A stretch of DNA of 64,000 nucleotides from Apoda limacodes (GCA_946406115.1 OX291550.1:5322803-5386802), one strand, 5' to 3'. Positions 11,806-24,139 are shown, counted from the first letter of the stretch. The notes: generated by a model from the letters alone, not told the origin. Program-made: numbers and translations.

Positions 11806-13019
11806 ATTAATAATATATAAAAATATTAAAAATTCGATACCATTAACACAATAAAGTGATAAAGTTTATTTGTTTGTTTAGCTTTGTGTTTGTTTTTTAT
11901 TATTTTTTAAAACTTCTGATTTTTACAGTATGTACCTACATGTATATTTTTTAAAAATTAATAACTGGTTAGTAGCTTTTACGTTTCTAATTTTGGTTCA
12001 CCTGCTAAAAAAATGTTCAACTACTTGTTTTTAAAATCTAAAAATAACATAAATAGAACTTTAGAAATACGTACTTTTCATGAAAATTAGTTTGAACAAA
12101 ATCTGTACAAAGATTTTCCAGATATCGATTTACAATTTTTGCCAAGCAAGCCTATATGTATCCTTTTTTAAGATTTTGTAAGAGTAAATGTATAAAATGT
12201 TTGTTAACTAGGTACTATTTATTTAAAAAGATCTATCGAACGATACACCACGTAAAAGGAGGGGGCTAAAACATTCGCACATGTATACGGTGTTATTAAT
12301 TACCCTAAAATTGAAAATTCATAAATACTTGTTATCTCAAATCTATGTTCTTACCTCACTGAAGTATTTTTATACCATCGATATGATAATACCCATCCAT
12401 TTATGTTTACACATGTAGGTACCTAGTATTACATACTACATAGTAGTAGTAGTATGTACTGAGACCGACAAGTTGTTTATTAAGTAAACCGTAATCGAAA
12501 CTCAAAAAAACAACGTTTTCGTATAAATAAATTAAATAAGCTAAAGACGTGTAGACAACGTACCTATCTATACTCGGAAGTTAATTAAATCCCATGAGGA
12601 AACACTTAAGTTTTCTTTAACATGGAATGAATAATAATTCTATCGCATAGATATGACCTTTGTTATTAATTAATAATGTATTTGCCTGGTTGCTGATTGC
12701 ATCAAGTGCAGTGAGTACTTTTCCATTACAGCTGGTTGCATTTATTATTGCAAATAGAGCAATCATTTTATTGTTTTAGTATTACTTTTTACTTTACTGA
12801 AAGCGGAATAAATATACATCACCTTTGTTGGCCTGTTTTTGAATTTTTTTTCCGAGTTTAAGTACTGTAGGTTTATTTTTACTCTAAAAACATGTTGACC
12901 ATGTACGTATGTGCATCTTCACGGTTTTTTCCTCAGAAGGGGTAACCAGAGAGTGATCTCCCACCCACACTATAATGTGATGATGACTGATGTCACGTTG
13001 CAAAAGTAATTTTATTGTA
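11806..13019. other. Gene-free AT-rich stretch with one repeat piece
   Basis: I see no gene here. The piece at 12935-12985 (ggggtaaccagag, cacccacac) is the inverted counterpart of the repeat at 2045-2105. Confidence 0.35.
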
Positions 13020-13378
13020 AATTAGCTTTCGCCCGCGGTTCTACTCGCCCTAAATTCGATTACCGTTGTTGGATTTCAACGGCAACTTCTCAATAATATA
13101 AGAAACCGACTCAAGCTTGACGATTTCAAGTAGCCTATGTCTTTCCCACGGACTCAAACTATCTCCATGCCAAATGTACACGCGGTTCTACCCGTTCTAA
13201 TCGGTTATCGGTGTAGAATTTTGACGGAAACTCCTCAATTATAGAAAAAAAACAGACACACGCTTGACGTCTCCATGCCAAATTTCATCTTTTTTTTTTA
13301 GCGGTTAAGCGGTTCAAGCGTGAAAAGGCAACAGACAGACGGAGTTACTTATGCATTTATAATATTAGTATGGATACA
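13020..13378 (-). mobile_element. Helitron-like non-autonomous element, nearly complete
   Basis: Read on the minus strand it begins tccatactaatattataaat at 13375 and ends cgggcgaaagctaa at 13022, with ttggcatggagata and ggcgagtagaaccgcgg words between. Both ends are present, giving a unit of about 355 bases. It belongs to the same family as 4128-4480, 14690-14825, 17765-17900 and 21350-21562. Confidence 0.65.
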
Positions 13379-14689
13379 AAAATTAACCAACAAAAAAAAA
13401 AAATTCAAAAATTATTCTACTACCAAACTTTTGTTTAAAAATAGTGGCCTTTTTAGGGCTTATTTTTATTTGCTAACCTGTTGTCAGTTCTACTTGTGTT
13501 TACCCGAGTTGGATTTATGAACGCGCCCCAAGCTGACATCCGAGATATCTGTCTGCTGACGTAATCCCTTAAGTACCTAAGATTGGAGTTTATAATATAT
13601 AATCTCTTTTTATTATTTGATCTTTATATCCAATTGTTCTTGAAATTGTGATTTTGATAACAGTGAGCTGTTTAGAGCACATGCACACGACCCATATGGA
13701 TATGATAATGTGTTGTCTATTATTTCAGGGTAAAATCCTAGTATCTTTCATTGTTGTTGTCAGACAATGTCTTCTTTTAGTTTTCAATAAGAAAAAAAAA
13801 TCGTATAGACTGACTTAATAAACGTAAAATTTATGAAGAAGTATTGGTTGGTACCTATGACAATATATATAGTTACATTTGTCTAACGAAAACCATAAGT
13901 ATGTGAAGCTAAGCAAAGTTGGTCGTAGTCAGTCAATTGATGGGTGACCGTCTAGGTTAGGGTCTAGGTGACCGTCTTAAGGGCGGCTTAAAAACTAGCA
14001 ACCGAGTGGCCACTAGCTTTACAACGTTCGCCGCGTTAGGATAATGGTAAAAGTGACCAATAACTTTGACCATTATCCGTGGCTAGGGGGAAATAAATGT
14101 TGATAGCTCGTCATATATGCTTTTATTTTTACCAGTTAATACGCTTCCTGCACCCATGAATTGACGGGAAAAAAATTGATAGCTCAAAATATACATATAT
14201 TTTAGAAATATTGCATTTGGTTTTATGTGGACATCTCGGCAGCGTCATATTCGGCGTTGATTACTCGACAACACATCTTATCACTTTAAAAAAATCACAG
14301 GTTTTTGGGAAAAATTATTTACATGTCTGAATCGTCCGAAACAACATTTGATATAATTATTGCCAACGGAACTCAAAATATTTTCTCTCTCAATTTATGC
14401 ATAATTATTTTATTTTAAAACACGAGAAGTTTAGGAGTTATGTATCAACTGAAGTAATTTTTTGTAAAATGCAACAAATAATAATAATACTCACAAAAAA
14501 AAAGAGTATCGGAGTTGTTTTGTACCGTTCCTACCGGAGCTGCGCCTTACGCACGAAGCGCTAGGTTCCGAACGCAACCTGTTTTGTTTCTGGCAACATT
14601 CTATGGTTGTCATCAGTCTGCAATTTTTTAATCTGTTGTAAAAACAAAGTTTTTGCCTTTTTAGACATAAAATTTAGACATAAAATAGG
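13379..14689. other. Gene-free AT-rich stretch
   Basis: I see no coding exon or RNA gene here. A partial direct repetition of ggtgaccgtct and gggtctagg occurs near 13945-13980. Confidence 0.35.
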
Positions 14690-14825
14690 CTAGTTTTTAT
14701 AACCGAGCTTAAACGAACTATAGCTACAGCTATAGCTTGCTATAGAAAACTTATTAGTATAATTAAGGAGTTACACGCAGATAACACAATTTAGGACGGG
14801 CGAAGCCGCTGGCAAAATCTAGTAA
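14690..14825 (+). mobile_element. Helitron-like element, 3' part
   Basis: It contains the palindromic word ctatagctacagctatagct and ends cgggcgaagccgctggcaaa then atctagt, the 3' end of the family seen complete at 13020-13378. The 5' part is absent. Confidence 0.6.
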
Positions 14826-15639
14826 CTTATAAAGCAAAAAGTAAGATCAAGATATAATATAAAGAAATAAAAATCAGTTAGCTCCACTGAAAGAAAACTA
14901 CTAAACTTTCTGCAGAAAACCCAAAAGAACAGTGTAATTGTAATCAATTTAGGACACTTTGATCAACACATAAACAGTTTTTTAAAGAACCGTGTAGCGA
15001 ATAATAGACCAAATAATAACAAAAATAATATATCTGAACATCGGTAAATTTATATTATACAGATAATTTTAAAAAGTAATAAATGTTAAAAATAGTGCCC
15101 TTATAACCTTGATCCCGATTTGAACCCCAAATACTCTCATGCGGCCATTAACATTGGTTTCGAGATTTAAACTTATCAGCACAAACCATTGACATTGATA
15201 AGCACAGATTATATTTTGTTTTCTTATCAGTACATATTCGTCAACTTTTACAGTACTATTACCTATTGTGTGCATTTACTACAAAACCCCCAACAAAATG
15301 ACGGTTAAATAACGCAATTAGATTGCAGAGTTCATTATACTTGCGTTAGCTTTACAAAGGAAAAAATGTTACTTAACATCTATTAAAATAATTAATAAAA
15401 AAAATAATAAAAAAAACCCTACATCAAGTGTTAACATAGGAGGAGGGAAGAAAGCGAAGGCAACACAATATATAGACTAGTTTGTAGATTTTAATATGGA
15501 ATTGCATCTCCTGTTACTTAAATCTTTTCAGTTCCTTTTTTTACTTCATCAATTATCAATTAGTCTACAGCTTTTAACTGTTGGTGGTATTAATAGGCCT
15601 TTTCTAATGAACGGTCCTAAACTAGGTCTTTTGCCTTTC

Positions 15640-15713
15640 TCATCTATCCACCATCAGGCTTACCATCAGGCGGACCGTAAGCTTGTTTGCCACCTCAGTG
15701 GTATAAAAAAAAA
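15640..15713 (+). repeat. LINE 3' tail with poly(A)
   Basis: It reads cttaccatcaggcggaccgt, aagcttgtttgccacc and agtggtataaaaaaaaaaa. This is the 3' end of the LINE family seen at 25250-26217, including the A-rich tail. Confidence 0.7.
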
Positions 15714-17764
15714 AATCCACTTCCGGCTACCTTTTTTAGGTCATCGGTCCACCTGCCTTGGCGACCGACACTGCGCTTACTCTACTTAATCGCAACTCTA
15801 AATCATGTCTTCCCTAACGGCCATCGGTTCTGCGACAGATAAGACTTAGCCTATTAAGAACTACGCTTTAGAAATTAGTACAACAATCGAACGACACCTT
15901 GTATGCAAAATCTATCACGTCGCTAAGGATAAACATACATGTATGTCTACACCCGAAAGTGGGATCACGAATGATTTCAATAATTCTTCGATTGCGGCAC
16001 AGTTAGTTGCACGTGCTCCTTATTCTAATGTTTTAAAAAAGGGTTTAGTAAAACAGTCAGAACTTAGACACTTTGCGTGTCATTATCGCAATCGCATCAA
16101 TCCGGGGGCAGCTGATAGCGTTCGTCTCGGAAGATTCCGAACGCATCTGCTGATCTTGAGTTTGTTTACAGTCGATTTCGTTTTCACACATGTTTTGAGA
16201 AATACATTGCTTAAAGAAAATTTATAACATAATTATATTATAGTTATATTATTATATTAGTAGGTACTTATAAACGCGAAGTCGCAAACGTTACAAAGTA
16301 ATAACGTCACCTGGAGATTGAAATATTTCAGTCAGCAGTTAAATATTGTAGTCATTTTACACAAGAATTATATGACTGCGAATGAAATGTTCCGGCAAGT
16401 AATCAAGAGAATTTTCTTTGCTTGAGTGATATCTTACTGAATAGGTATGTACTTACTACGTTAAAAAATCTTAGCAGATTACATTATGTTGCGATCTGCC
16501 AATACTTGTTTGGTTAATTGCAATACTCAGTGTCAGTGGTGTCAGTCACTGGAAATGACGAAATACCTACGACACATACGTACTATGAATAACTACTGAG
16601 TTGTGAATGAGTTTAGTAATATATTAGGTATTTGTTTGTTATGAATATCGTAATTTGTTGTTTTATATTTTCATGTGTAAATAAATATCGACAGAGGAAG
16701 TTGTTACGTTGAAGCCGTAGATGGCTAACGCAAATAATTCTCAATATGGCAAAAATTATATTATACTATACATAGTATAGTATTATAGTGTGTGATTATG
16801 CTTTTCATCGATGTTTGAAAGCTTATTAATTAGTTTATATTAGCCACTGACATTCACGATATCATATCATGGCAATTATAGCAATTGGCTAACAGATAGT
16901 ATATAAATAGAAAAACAATAGCCAGACAGTAATGATGACCGACTATAAAAGATTGATATCTGAAAGTAAATTGGCTATGGCAGGCTGAAACTATTTATCT
17001 TATTTAAGATTTCAAAATCTACTGCTGTCTACAAACAAATGAATATCCTTAAAATGTGTGTTAGGTCTAGTTGTTCGTTAGTCGCGTCAGAAATAGATTT
17101 CTGACCTTCTGAGAGCTTCAAACAATAGAGTTTAGAACGCCTAATGAAAAGGTAAAATATTTTTCAATTTGTTTATTTGTATGTGGAATAGGGACTAGGG
17201 AATGAATTCTGTAACTAGGTACTGAACCAATTTTAAAAATTTATTTTACCAATAGGAAGCTGCACTATCTATGTGCAACATACATATCAATATTTAAAAA
17301 AAAAATGGAAAAAGGGCACTATTCCATACGTTGCAGCGAAATAAAGGTGACTTGGTTTACGGTCCACGAATAGCTGGAAGAACTTAGATACTATTATTCT
17401 TACGTCGTCCTAACGGTGAAATTACACCAATTGAATTGATTTTGGTCTTTCCTCTGACAGAAACAGAGTTCAAGAGTTCTGACGGAAATAAGTCCTTCTG
17501 CGTCTGCAGGTGACATCTAGTTTATTATAATATGCTCATCAGTAAATAACAGAGTAAGAAAGCGAATTATCTTCCACTTCTTGATAAGAACGTCCGGCGG
17601 TGGCAGGCGTTACTGCAATAGGTACTGGATTAGTCCTGAACATCCCAGTTTCACATAAATGTAGGAAAGATACACGCACGCTACCGGATGTAGTAGTCAG
17701 TCTCTTTCAACATGTACCTTTCTGTACTGTAAGACTTATTTAATCTTAATAGTTATTCGTTCCC
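15714..17764. other. Gene-free stretch with one unexplained open frame
   Basis: A 94-codon frame at 15943-16227 on the + strand (begins MSTPESGITNDFNNSS) has no motif or family that I recognise. It lacks signs of splicing and is probably chance. The remainder of the stretch is AT-rich without recognisable genes. Confidence 0.3.
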
Positions 17765-17900
17765 TACTAGCTTTTGCCAGCGGCTTCGTTTAATTCGGAT
17801 ATCGGCATAGGATTTCTACGGCAACTAGGTACTTGATTATAGTAACAAAGTTTGATATAGCAAGCTATAAATAGCTCTAGCTATAGATCGTCTTCGTTTT
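17765..17900 (-). mobile_element. Helitron-like element, 3' part, minus strand
   Basis: On the minus strand this ends cgaagccgctggcaaaagct then agta, and upstream it contains the ctatagct palindromic words. It has the same structure as 14690-14825. Confidence 0.6.
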
Positions 17901-17999
17901 AGATTTTTCTGAGGAAATTCTAAAATTTTTTGGAATACAAAACCTATGTGATTATTCGTCTCTTTAACTATATCAGTGGTTTAAACTCGAAGTGCATTT

Positions 18000-18832
18000 A
18001 TAATATTATATATTAGCGGCCCGTCCTGGCTTCGCACAGGTAGACTTTTATTTTTTAAATTTATTAAACGTAGAGTAAATGTATCTTTATGCATGACATA
18101 AGTAGTTTCGTTTTTCAAATTACTATTTATATTTTTTTCCATAAACTTATTTTTATTCTCAAAGTTTTTTTCTTGAAAAAAGGCAAAATATTTAATGTCG
18201 CTTGCGTCCGCTGCGCAGGGAGGTAGCAGGAAACCGACTTCGTCATATCTTTTAAATGGAATGTCCGATTTGAATAATTCAAAAAGTAATCTACGGTTAT
18301 TCAAATAATTTAAATACGTTTTTTTATTTATAATATAGATAAGGATAAATACAAAAAAAATCACGTAAATCGGTTCATAAACAAAAAAGTTATGGCTGAA
18401 CACCCATAAAAAAAAAAAAATTATATATTTTTATACAGTCGAATTGAGAACCTCCTCCTTTTTTTGAAGTCGGTTAAAAAAGGAGTAAGAGTGACATAAC
18501 TACAATAGTTGGACATACCGTATCGCGACGTTTTTTATAGATATTGATATGTTCTATAATATTGTAGTATTTTTTTTTGTTCTATTATATATAGTTCCCG
18601 CAGCGCATGCCATGAAATACATTAAATGGCATTTTTATTTACACCTTGGGTTACATTATTGAAGTTTTAGTAGGGATTTCTATTTTTTTCTAGTAATAAA
18701 TATTGCCTATGTTACTAAGGAATAATGTAGCATTCTAATGGTGTAAGAATTTTTGAAATCGGTCCAGTAGTTTTTGAGTTTATTAGTTACAAACATACAA
18801 ATCTTTCCTCTTTATAATATTAGTGTAGATAT
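18000..18832 (-). repeat. Composite of lepidopteran repeat ends
   Basis: The block includes tagcggcccgtcctggcttc near 18014, ctttttttgaagtcggttaa near 18457, and a minus-strand Helitron-like start (tctacactaatattataaag, complement of about 18813-18832). A 140-codon open frame at 18403-17981 on the minus strand is AT-rich and low in complexity. I treat it as a by-product of the repeats, not a gene. Confidence 0.45.
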
Positions 18833-19162
18833 ATGTAAAGTATGGATTCTTTGACAAACCTTCGTAAATTTATAATTTTACCAGCTGACGTAGTTCTAAG
18901 ATTATTGTATGTTTTTTTAATATGAGATATGAAACCTAATTCTCAATATATATATTTGTTTTGTGTCTGTTTGCTGTTGCTTTACTTTGCTACGTCGCAT
19001 ACGATTGAACTTTTGTAAACGGTAGGAGGACACAGACTAATTTTTATCCCGGACAATTTAAGTTGTCGCAAGAATATGAAACCTTAAGCACTACGCAAAT
19101 AAATCCGCAGCAATAGTGCAAAATTTTGTCACTACGCTTTTTACAGATCAAGGGCAGTTTTA

Positions 19163-19602
19163 GGGTTCCGTATCCAAAGGGTAAAAGCGGGACCCTATTA
19201 CTAAGATACCGCTGTCTGTCTGTCCGTCTGTCACCATGCTGTATCTCATAAGCCGTGATAGTTAGACAGTTGAAATTTTCACAGAAGATGTATTTTTATG
19301 CCGCTATAACAATAAATACTAAAAAACAGAGAAAAATAAATATTTAAGGGGGCTCCCATACAACAAACGTGATTTTTTTGCTTGTTATTGCTCGATGTTG
19401 ATAACGGCAACAGGTAGACGCTTGTAATATTTACAGAATATTAAGTTATATATTCACTTTAAGAATAAATACTTAAATTAAAATAAAACAAATATTTAAG
19501 GGGGGCTCCCATACAAAAAACGTTTTTTGCCTTTTTTAAAGATATTGGTACGGAACCTTTCGTGCGTAAGTCCGACTCGCACTTGGACGATTTTTTTATT
19601 TT
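19163..19602 (-). mobile_element. 'gagtcggact' family copy, minus strand
   Basis: It begins gttttagggttccgtatcca at 19154 and ends with gtgcgtaagtccgactcgca then cttggacgat. It contains ggctcccatacaacaaacg twice, at about 19351 and 19504. It is the reverse orientation of the copy at 38846-39206. Confidence 0.65.
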
Positions 19603-19605
19603 TAG

Positions 19606-20759
19606 TTTTCAAGGCAAAATATTCCTATCACATTCTTTTCAATTGAAACTCAAAGCACGTATGTTGATGTGCTAGATGGTTTTATATCAACGCGTGTATT
19701 ATATTATACGCGTATTATTGTAATAAAATATATAAATTCATTACTCTTGTAGTGCTTCCGGTTGCAACACAGTTATTTATTCCATGAACAAAGATTGTGT
19801 TTATACTTGAGTTCTATTGCATTCAATGTTACTTCTAACTTTCAAGACTATGAATAAACTGCGGCGCGCTATAAAAAATACTGCTATTATTATTAGGATT
19901 AAACTAATTGTTTAAAAGTGCGTACGACGGGCCCTGGAGTCACGTGCTATAGCATACCCAAGAAAAAGCGTGCTGTTTCGAACAATGTACAAAGACATAT
20001 TATTACACTATTGAAGCATACAAAGACAAACAGTTACACGTACGATAGACTAGTGCACTTGACCACACGTTGAAAATCTCGATGTTCTCGGTTTCTTGTC
20101 GGTATAAAATTCAAATATTTAATTAGAACTATGAAATTAGCAAATTCACTTCGTCATTTTAATATATATTTTATGAAATAAGAATGAAGATAATATCACT
20201 CTTAGTTTTTCAAACAATTTCAATGAAAGCCCAAAAAAAGGGTGTCAGATTTTTTTTTCTTAGTGTTTCAATAGACATTATAATAATATAAGCAAAATCA
20301 CTTAATTAAGATTTGAACTATAACATATATATTTTTTACGTCAAAAAGTGTACTCAGGACTGTAACAAAATTAATCAAATTTTTTTGTGACTAATTTATT
20401 ATGTGTGATTGAATCCTGGCAATATGTGTATTACCAACAACCCATCGCAATAAATCTAGTGGAAAATACCCAGTACCCACACATATGTATCGTAAACACT
20501 TTGGTCACAAAGTTGCAGTAATGGCGGCGACCTCGTCAGGGGTGACTGACCTCCACGAAGAACGAGTATAGGCTGTGTTCCCAGTAAAGTGCAATGCGAA
20601 TGCGAAACGCAAATCTATGCGAACGATGCAATATACAAATCGCATTAGCATTTACAAGTCTAACGGATGAACCGACGAGACTATATGTATATAGAGGAGA
20701 AATGTGTTACACTATCCCATTATCACTATACAAACTGCGATAAAAATTTTGTCTGTCAA
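19606..20759. other. Gene-free AT-rich stretch
   Basis: I see no coding exon, RNA gene or recognised repeat in this stretch. Confidence 0.35.
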
Positions 20760-21113
20760 GACCCTTTTACTCAAGGACGCGTGCTGTTATCGAGTTGCAA
20801 TTAATATCAAATAGTCTACGGTCTACGGTCACTTAAAGTTGTAAGTAAATAAATCAAGCTTCTAATTGAAAGCAATAAAAGAATATTCCTAAACTACGGT
20901 CATTTTTGTAGCATATTGGGACGCAAATAAATCAAAACTCATGGGGTAGGTACATTATGTTGACCTAGAATCAAATTTGGCAAGAAGCAAGATATTTAAG
21001 GCATAAACCTGTGACTTGATCTAACGATGGAAGAACTATATACATATAATAAGTTACTACGAAACCCTCGGTCCTCGTTCGAAGCCAAACTCGCACTTGT
21101 CCGGTTTTTTTTA
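20760..21113 (-). mobile_element. 'gagtcggact' family copy, minus strand, divergent
   Basis: It carries tagaatcaaatttggcaaga at about 20968, and ends with gaaaccctcggtcctcgttc, caaactcgcacttgtccggt and a T run. These words correspond to the interior and left end of the family read backwards. The far end is not well defined. Confidence 0.5.
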
Positions 21114-21164
21114 AACATATTTCAGTGCGTAATCCAGTGGTATCAATTTTACCAATGGTATTTA

Positions 21165-21350
21165 GATACAGAGGCCATAGTAAACAGTGAGATATCCAAA
21201 ATGATTGCGAATTAAATAAAAATTTAAAATAAACAATTAAAAGTAATTATGAAATCGGAAAATCAAAAAAATGAAAATGTAATATTTAAAATATCATTTA
21301 TTTAATGTGGCGCTGCTTTTCGGACAGGATAATGTCTGCCAGGTCCGGTA
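21165..21350 (+). repeat. Copy of the 4580-4870 repeat
   Basis: It shares gaggccatagtaaacagtga, gatatccaaaatgatt, tggcgctgcttttcgg and gtctgcc with 4705-4865. A frame reading EAIVNSEISK is kept in both copies. It runs directly into a Helitron-like unit at 21350. Confidence 0.5.
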
Positions 21351-21562
21351 TATTTTAAATGCGAACGTAACGTGTCTGTCTATTATCTCTTCACGCCTTA
21401 ACCGATTAAGATAAAATTTGGCATGGAGATAGTTTTTTTCCCGGAGGCTACTTAAAAACGTCAAGTTTGAGTCGTTTTTTTGTATAATTGGGGAGATACC
21501 GTTGAAATCCTACACCAATAACTAAATTTAGGGCGGGTGGAACCGCGGGCAAAATCTAGTGT
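21350..21562 (+). mobile_element. Helitron-like element
   Basis: It starts near tttaaatgcgaacgtaacgt, contains tcacgccttaaccgatt and ttggcatggagatag, and ends gaaccgcgggcaaaatctag then tgt. It is nearly complete and about 210 bases long. Confidence 0.6.
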
Positions 21563-21689
21563 GAACATCAAACTGTAATTTCATCAGATTTTTCAAATAA
21601 TTATTTTTACTTTTTTAGTGCATCTTTATGAACTCGGTTCTTGTTTTTGTTAAAAATGTTTTTATTACTCGTATTTTTTTTTTTATTAC

Positions 21690-21844
21690 GAGTACTCGGA
21701 ACCGTGGAAAATGTATGAAAGCATTGATGCGTATAGATGAGGCAAGAGAGGTATGCTAGGATCGTAGCAAGTGGCAGACTTTGGTCTCTGCCTACCCCTC
21801 TGGGAAACAGGCGTGATGTTATGTATGTATGTATGTATGTATGT
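21690..21844 (+). mobile_element. 3' end of an RTE-type LINE with ATGT tail
   Basis: The last codons of a LINE polyprotein can be read: DRSKWQTLVSAYPSGKQA, then a TGA stop near 21815. This is followed directly by five or six ATGT units. That C-terminus and the short tetranucleotide tail are, from memory, typical of a common lepidopteran LINE (RTE-like). Everything upstream of about 21690 is missing, as expected for 5' truncation. Confidence 0.65.
21821..21844. repeat. ATGT microsatellite (LINE tail)
   Basis: A run of ATGT units follows the LINE stop codon directly. It is best explained as the LINE's 3' tail and not as an independent microsatellite. Confidence 0.75.
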
Positions 21845-21879
21845 TTTTATTTTACCTTTTAAGTGACCTATTGGCTTAT

Positions 21880-22335
21880 TTTTTTTGTACCCTAAAAGAA
21901 TCGTTGACGATCCCAAATTCACAAGCCGTATCGAACCCTTAAGTGTAACTGTGTGTGTTCTATCTACCGCTTATATAATGGGATGTGTTCTGAGGAATTG
22001 TTCGACATTATACCCACGGCTACTTTCTACCATCGCACTGCTCGCCATCGACAGGGAATTCATCCTCACACCTTGGAACCTTAATGTTCACGTACAGTGT
22101 GGTTTTTGAGAAACTTTCTCTCGCGAACGCTTAGGTTGTGTAATGAGCTCCCTGCCGAGGTTTCCTCTGAGGACTACAGTATAGGGTTCTTCAAGAAATA
22201 AGTTATTAAAATTTTGAAGGGTCTGCAACGCGCAAGTGAAGCTCCAGGTATTCCAAGCGTCTATAAGGTGCGGTGACCGCCTACCATCAGGCGGGCCGCA
22301 AGCTTGTTTGCCACCATAGTGGTTTAAAAAAATAC
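21880..22335 (+). mobile_element. 3' end of a Jockey/CR1-group LINE
   Basis: Although frameshifted, it keeps the C-terminal part of a LINE reverse-transcriptase polyprotein. Pieces similar to NGMCSEELFDIIP, a HHR-type motif and LRLCNELPAEVSSEDYS-like residues are spread over three frames. The tail follows: gaccgcctaccatcaggcgg, aagcttgtttgccacc and an A run ending near 22331. It belongs to the same family as 25250-26217. Confidence 0.65.
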
Positions 22336-22439
22336 CCAAATCGCTTCAAGTGTGCCTATAAAAGTTTCAAGAGTTCCCTTGATATCTCCAGAATCCCAAT
22401 ATATATTTATATTCTGACCAGATGAAATACATACATAGA

Positions 22440-22665
22440 TACATACATCCTCCATTTTCTCGCTCCATCCACTGTATGTCTATGAACTATTCGTAGCATC
22501 GCTGGAGTAATCAACGCTGTAGTATGTCTTAAACGAACTTATAGTTCATCTAATTTGTTGACTCGTGCACTGTAGACCTGGTCTTTTAAGAAACCCCAAA
22601 GGAAATCATCGCACGGCGTAAGATCGGGGAACCTAGCAGGCCAAGGAATATTACCGTTATAAATA
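22440..22665 (-). pseudogene. Tc1/mariner-superfamily transposase remnant
   Basis: On the minus strand, 22665-22555 reads IPWPARFPDLTPCDDFLWGF followed by LKDQVYSARV. Further on, about 22527-22440, a frame reads ALITPAMLRIVHRHTVDGAR. The motif WPxRxPDLTPxDxFLWG contains the third catalytic Asp of an IS630/Tc1/mariner-type transposase, and the second piece matches the C-terminal helix that follows it in such proteins. The rest of the gene is absent. It is only about 75 residues of a once 350-residue protein. Confidence 0.6.
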
Positions 22666-22739
22666 TTACATTACTTTTTTATAATAGCGAAGTAGAGAGT
22701 AAACACATGTGTCTTATGAGTGAAGAGACGTGTGTCTAT

Positions 22740-23290
22740 TATCTGTTACTTTTTTTTTCTGACTGACATTTCAGTTGGCTAATGTAGCTATTACTGCCTC
22801 ACCGGGCTTTTGGGGCGGGACTCTGAAGTAGTCTCAGCCCATGCCCATGTAGCGCCCAACGCCTAAGCGCTCCCCGCGGGGGAAGTCTCGGCTTGGGTTT
22901 TCGCTCTTGGGGTCGTCCCTTCGACCAGCGTGAGCCTCGAACCCGAAGGTGAGTCAGCGCCAGGAGGAAGTTCCCTGTTACGCGGTTGCGATTGGGGCGA
23001 GTAGCGCCCTGGCACTCTTTGATACCTTGTGTATCCGTGCATTCGTCGAACCTGGGGACGTCGGCGTGTTAGGTGGGAAGCCCTATTAGGGGAGGTCTTT
23101 GAGACAAGATCCGGATAGCGAGATCGCCGTCTGGGGCCGTGACGAAGCCGCCTAACAATAGTTTTACGACCGTGCCGAGGTCGGTCGAGGGGATGATAGG
23201 TTGTGGCGTTAAGACAACGCATAGACGACGCTAGCATATGCTATTATTAGGGCGAATGCAAGTAACGTAAAGAGTCAGCTTATTCCTAAG
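22740..23290. other. GC-rich island of unknown origin
   Basis: About 550 bases are strikingly richer in G+C and CpG than everything around them. A minus-strand frame of 124 codons at 23237-22863 gives an Arg- and Pro-rich product with no motif that I recognise, and a second minus-strand frame follows at 23501-23298. The composition would fit the 5' region or first ORF of a GC-rich LINE, or a fragment of a transferred sequence. I cannot decide which. It is not an rRNA or tRNA gene. Confidence 0.35.
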
Positions 23291-23696
23291 CGACATCTTA
23301 CTGTACTTGCCTATCATGGGATATAGACGACCGAGAACAAAAGCGACTCGGTCTCCAACTATTTTGGTGTGATCGCGGAAGTTTACAGTTCAAGTTCTTG
23401 TTCTTGTTCAAGGAATGGCACGGCCGAAGAGTGAGAGGGAAGATGGTCTCTGAGGGAGGCCAGTAATAAACAGAACGGCCAGAGCTTTTGTCGGGATTCA
23501 CTTCGATTCTCCATTTCCGAAACCATTCGCCTAGGGCGGTGATTGCGGTTAAGTTCTCTAGTCTCTTACATTATTTAGTTCTTCACATATTAATTGGCAA
23601 CATTACACAGCTTATTCCTTCTAGAATCTTTGTCGTCTTTAATAATTTCACAGTAGGTACATTCTGTTTTAGCCGACTTTGACGACGAAGCTGCAC

Positions 23697-24085
23697 GTTT
23701 CCTTTTTTTCAGTGGCTGTAATATAGACTGAGACAACTTATTGTTATCCCAGTCTTGACTAATGGTAAATATAACTGGTGACAGTGAGCGTTTTGATTCT
23801 CAAAAAAAGTTACTCAGATTGTCAACTTTTTTAGATGCAAAATATTTAAATTTGTGGGTCCACGAATAGGAAATAATTTAAAATGACTATTGACTAGACT
23901 ATGATCCACCAATTTAAAATTGGTGGATCATAGTCAACTCGTTATATATTTTGCATCTAAAAAGTTTGAAAAACTTAGTAACCTTTTTTTCAAATACAAA
24001 ACGCTCACTGTCACCAGTTATATTTACCATTAGTCAAGACTGGGATAACAAAGTTGTCTCAGTCTATATTACAGCCATTAGTATT
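23697..24085. repeat. Large near-perfect palindrome (foldback)
   Basis: The left arm, from about 23703, reads agtggctgtaatatagactg, then cccagtcttgactaatggta and ataactggtgacagtgagcg. The right arm carries the same sequence in complement, ending attacagccattag at about 24082. The centre, near 23915, reads gatccaccaatt then taaaattggtggatc. The left arm carries about 40-60 extra bases near 23850-23895. The transcript of either strand would fold into a long hairpin. Confidence 0.8.
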
Positions 24086-24139
24086 CGGTTATTAGAAACA
24101 AAATGGTTACTTAGTTTTAAAAGATGGTTATGTTGAGCT

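Noticed and set aside
15943..16227. 94-codon + strand open frame starting MSTPESG
   Set aside because: No recognisable motif, no splice context and no neighbours. Kept only as part of a gene-free stretch.
17981..18403. 140-codon minus-strand open frame with hydrophobic N-terminus
   Set aside because: Low-complexity AT-rich sequence that overlaps common lepidopteran repeat ends, with no family motif.
22863..23237. Arg/Pro-rich protein gene in the GC-rich island
   Set aside because: Composition alone explains the open frame. No motif, start context or splicing evidence.
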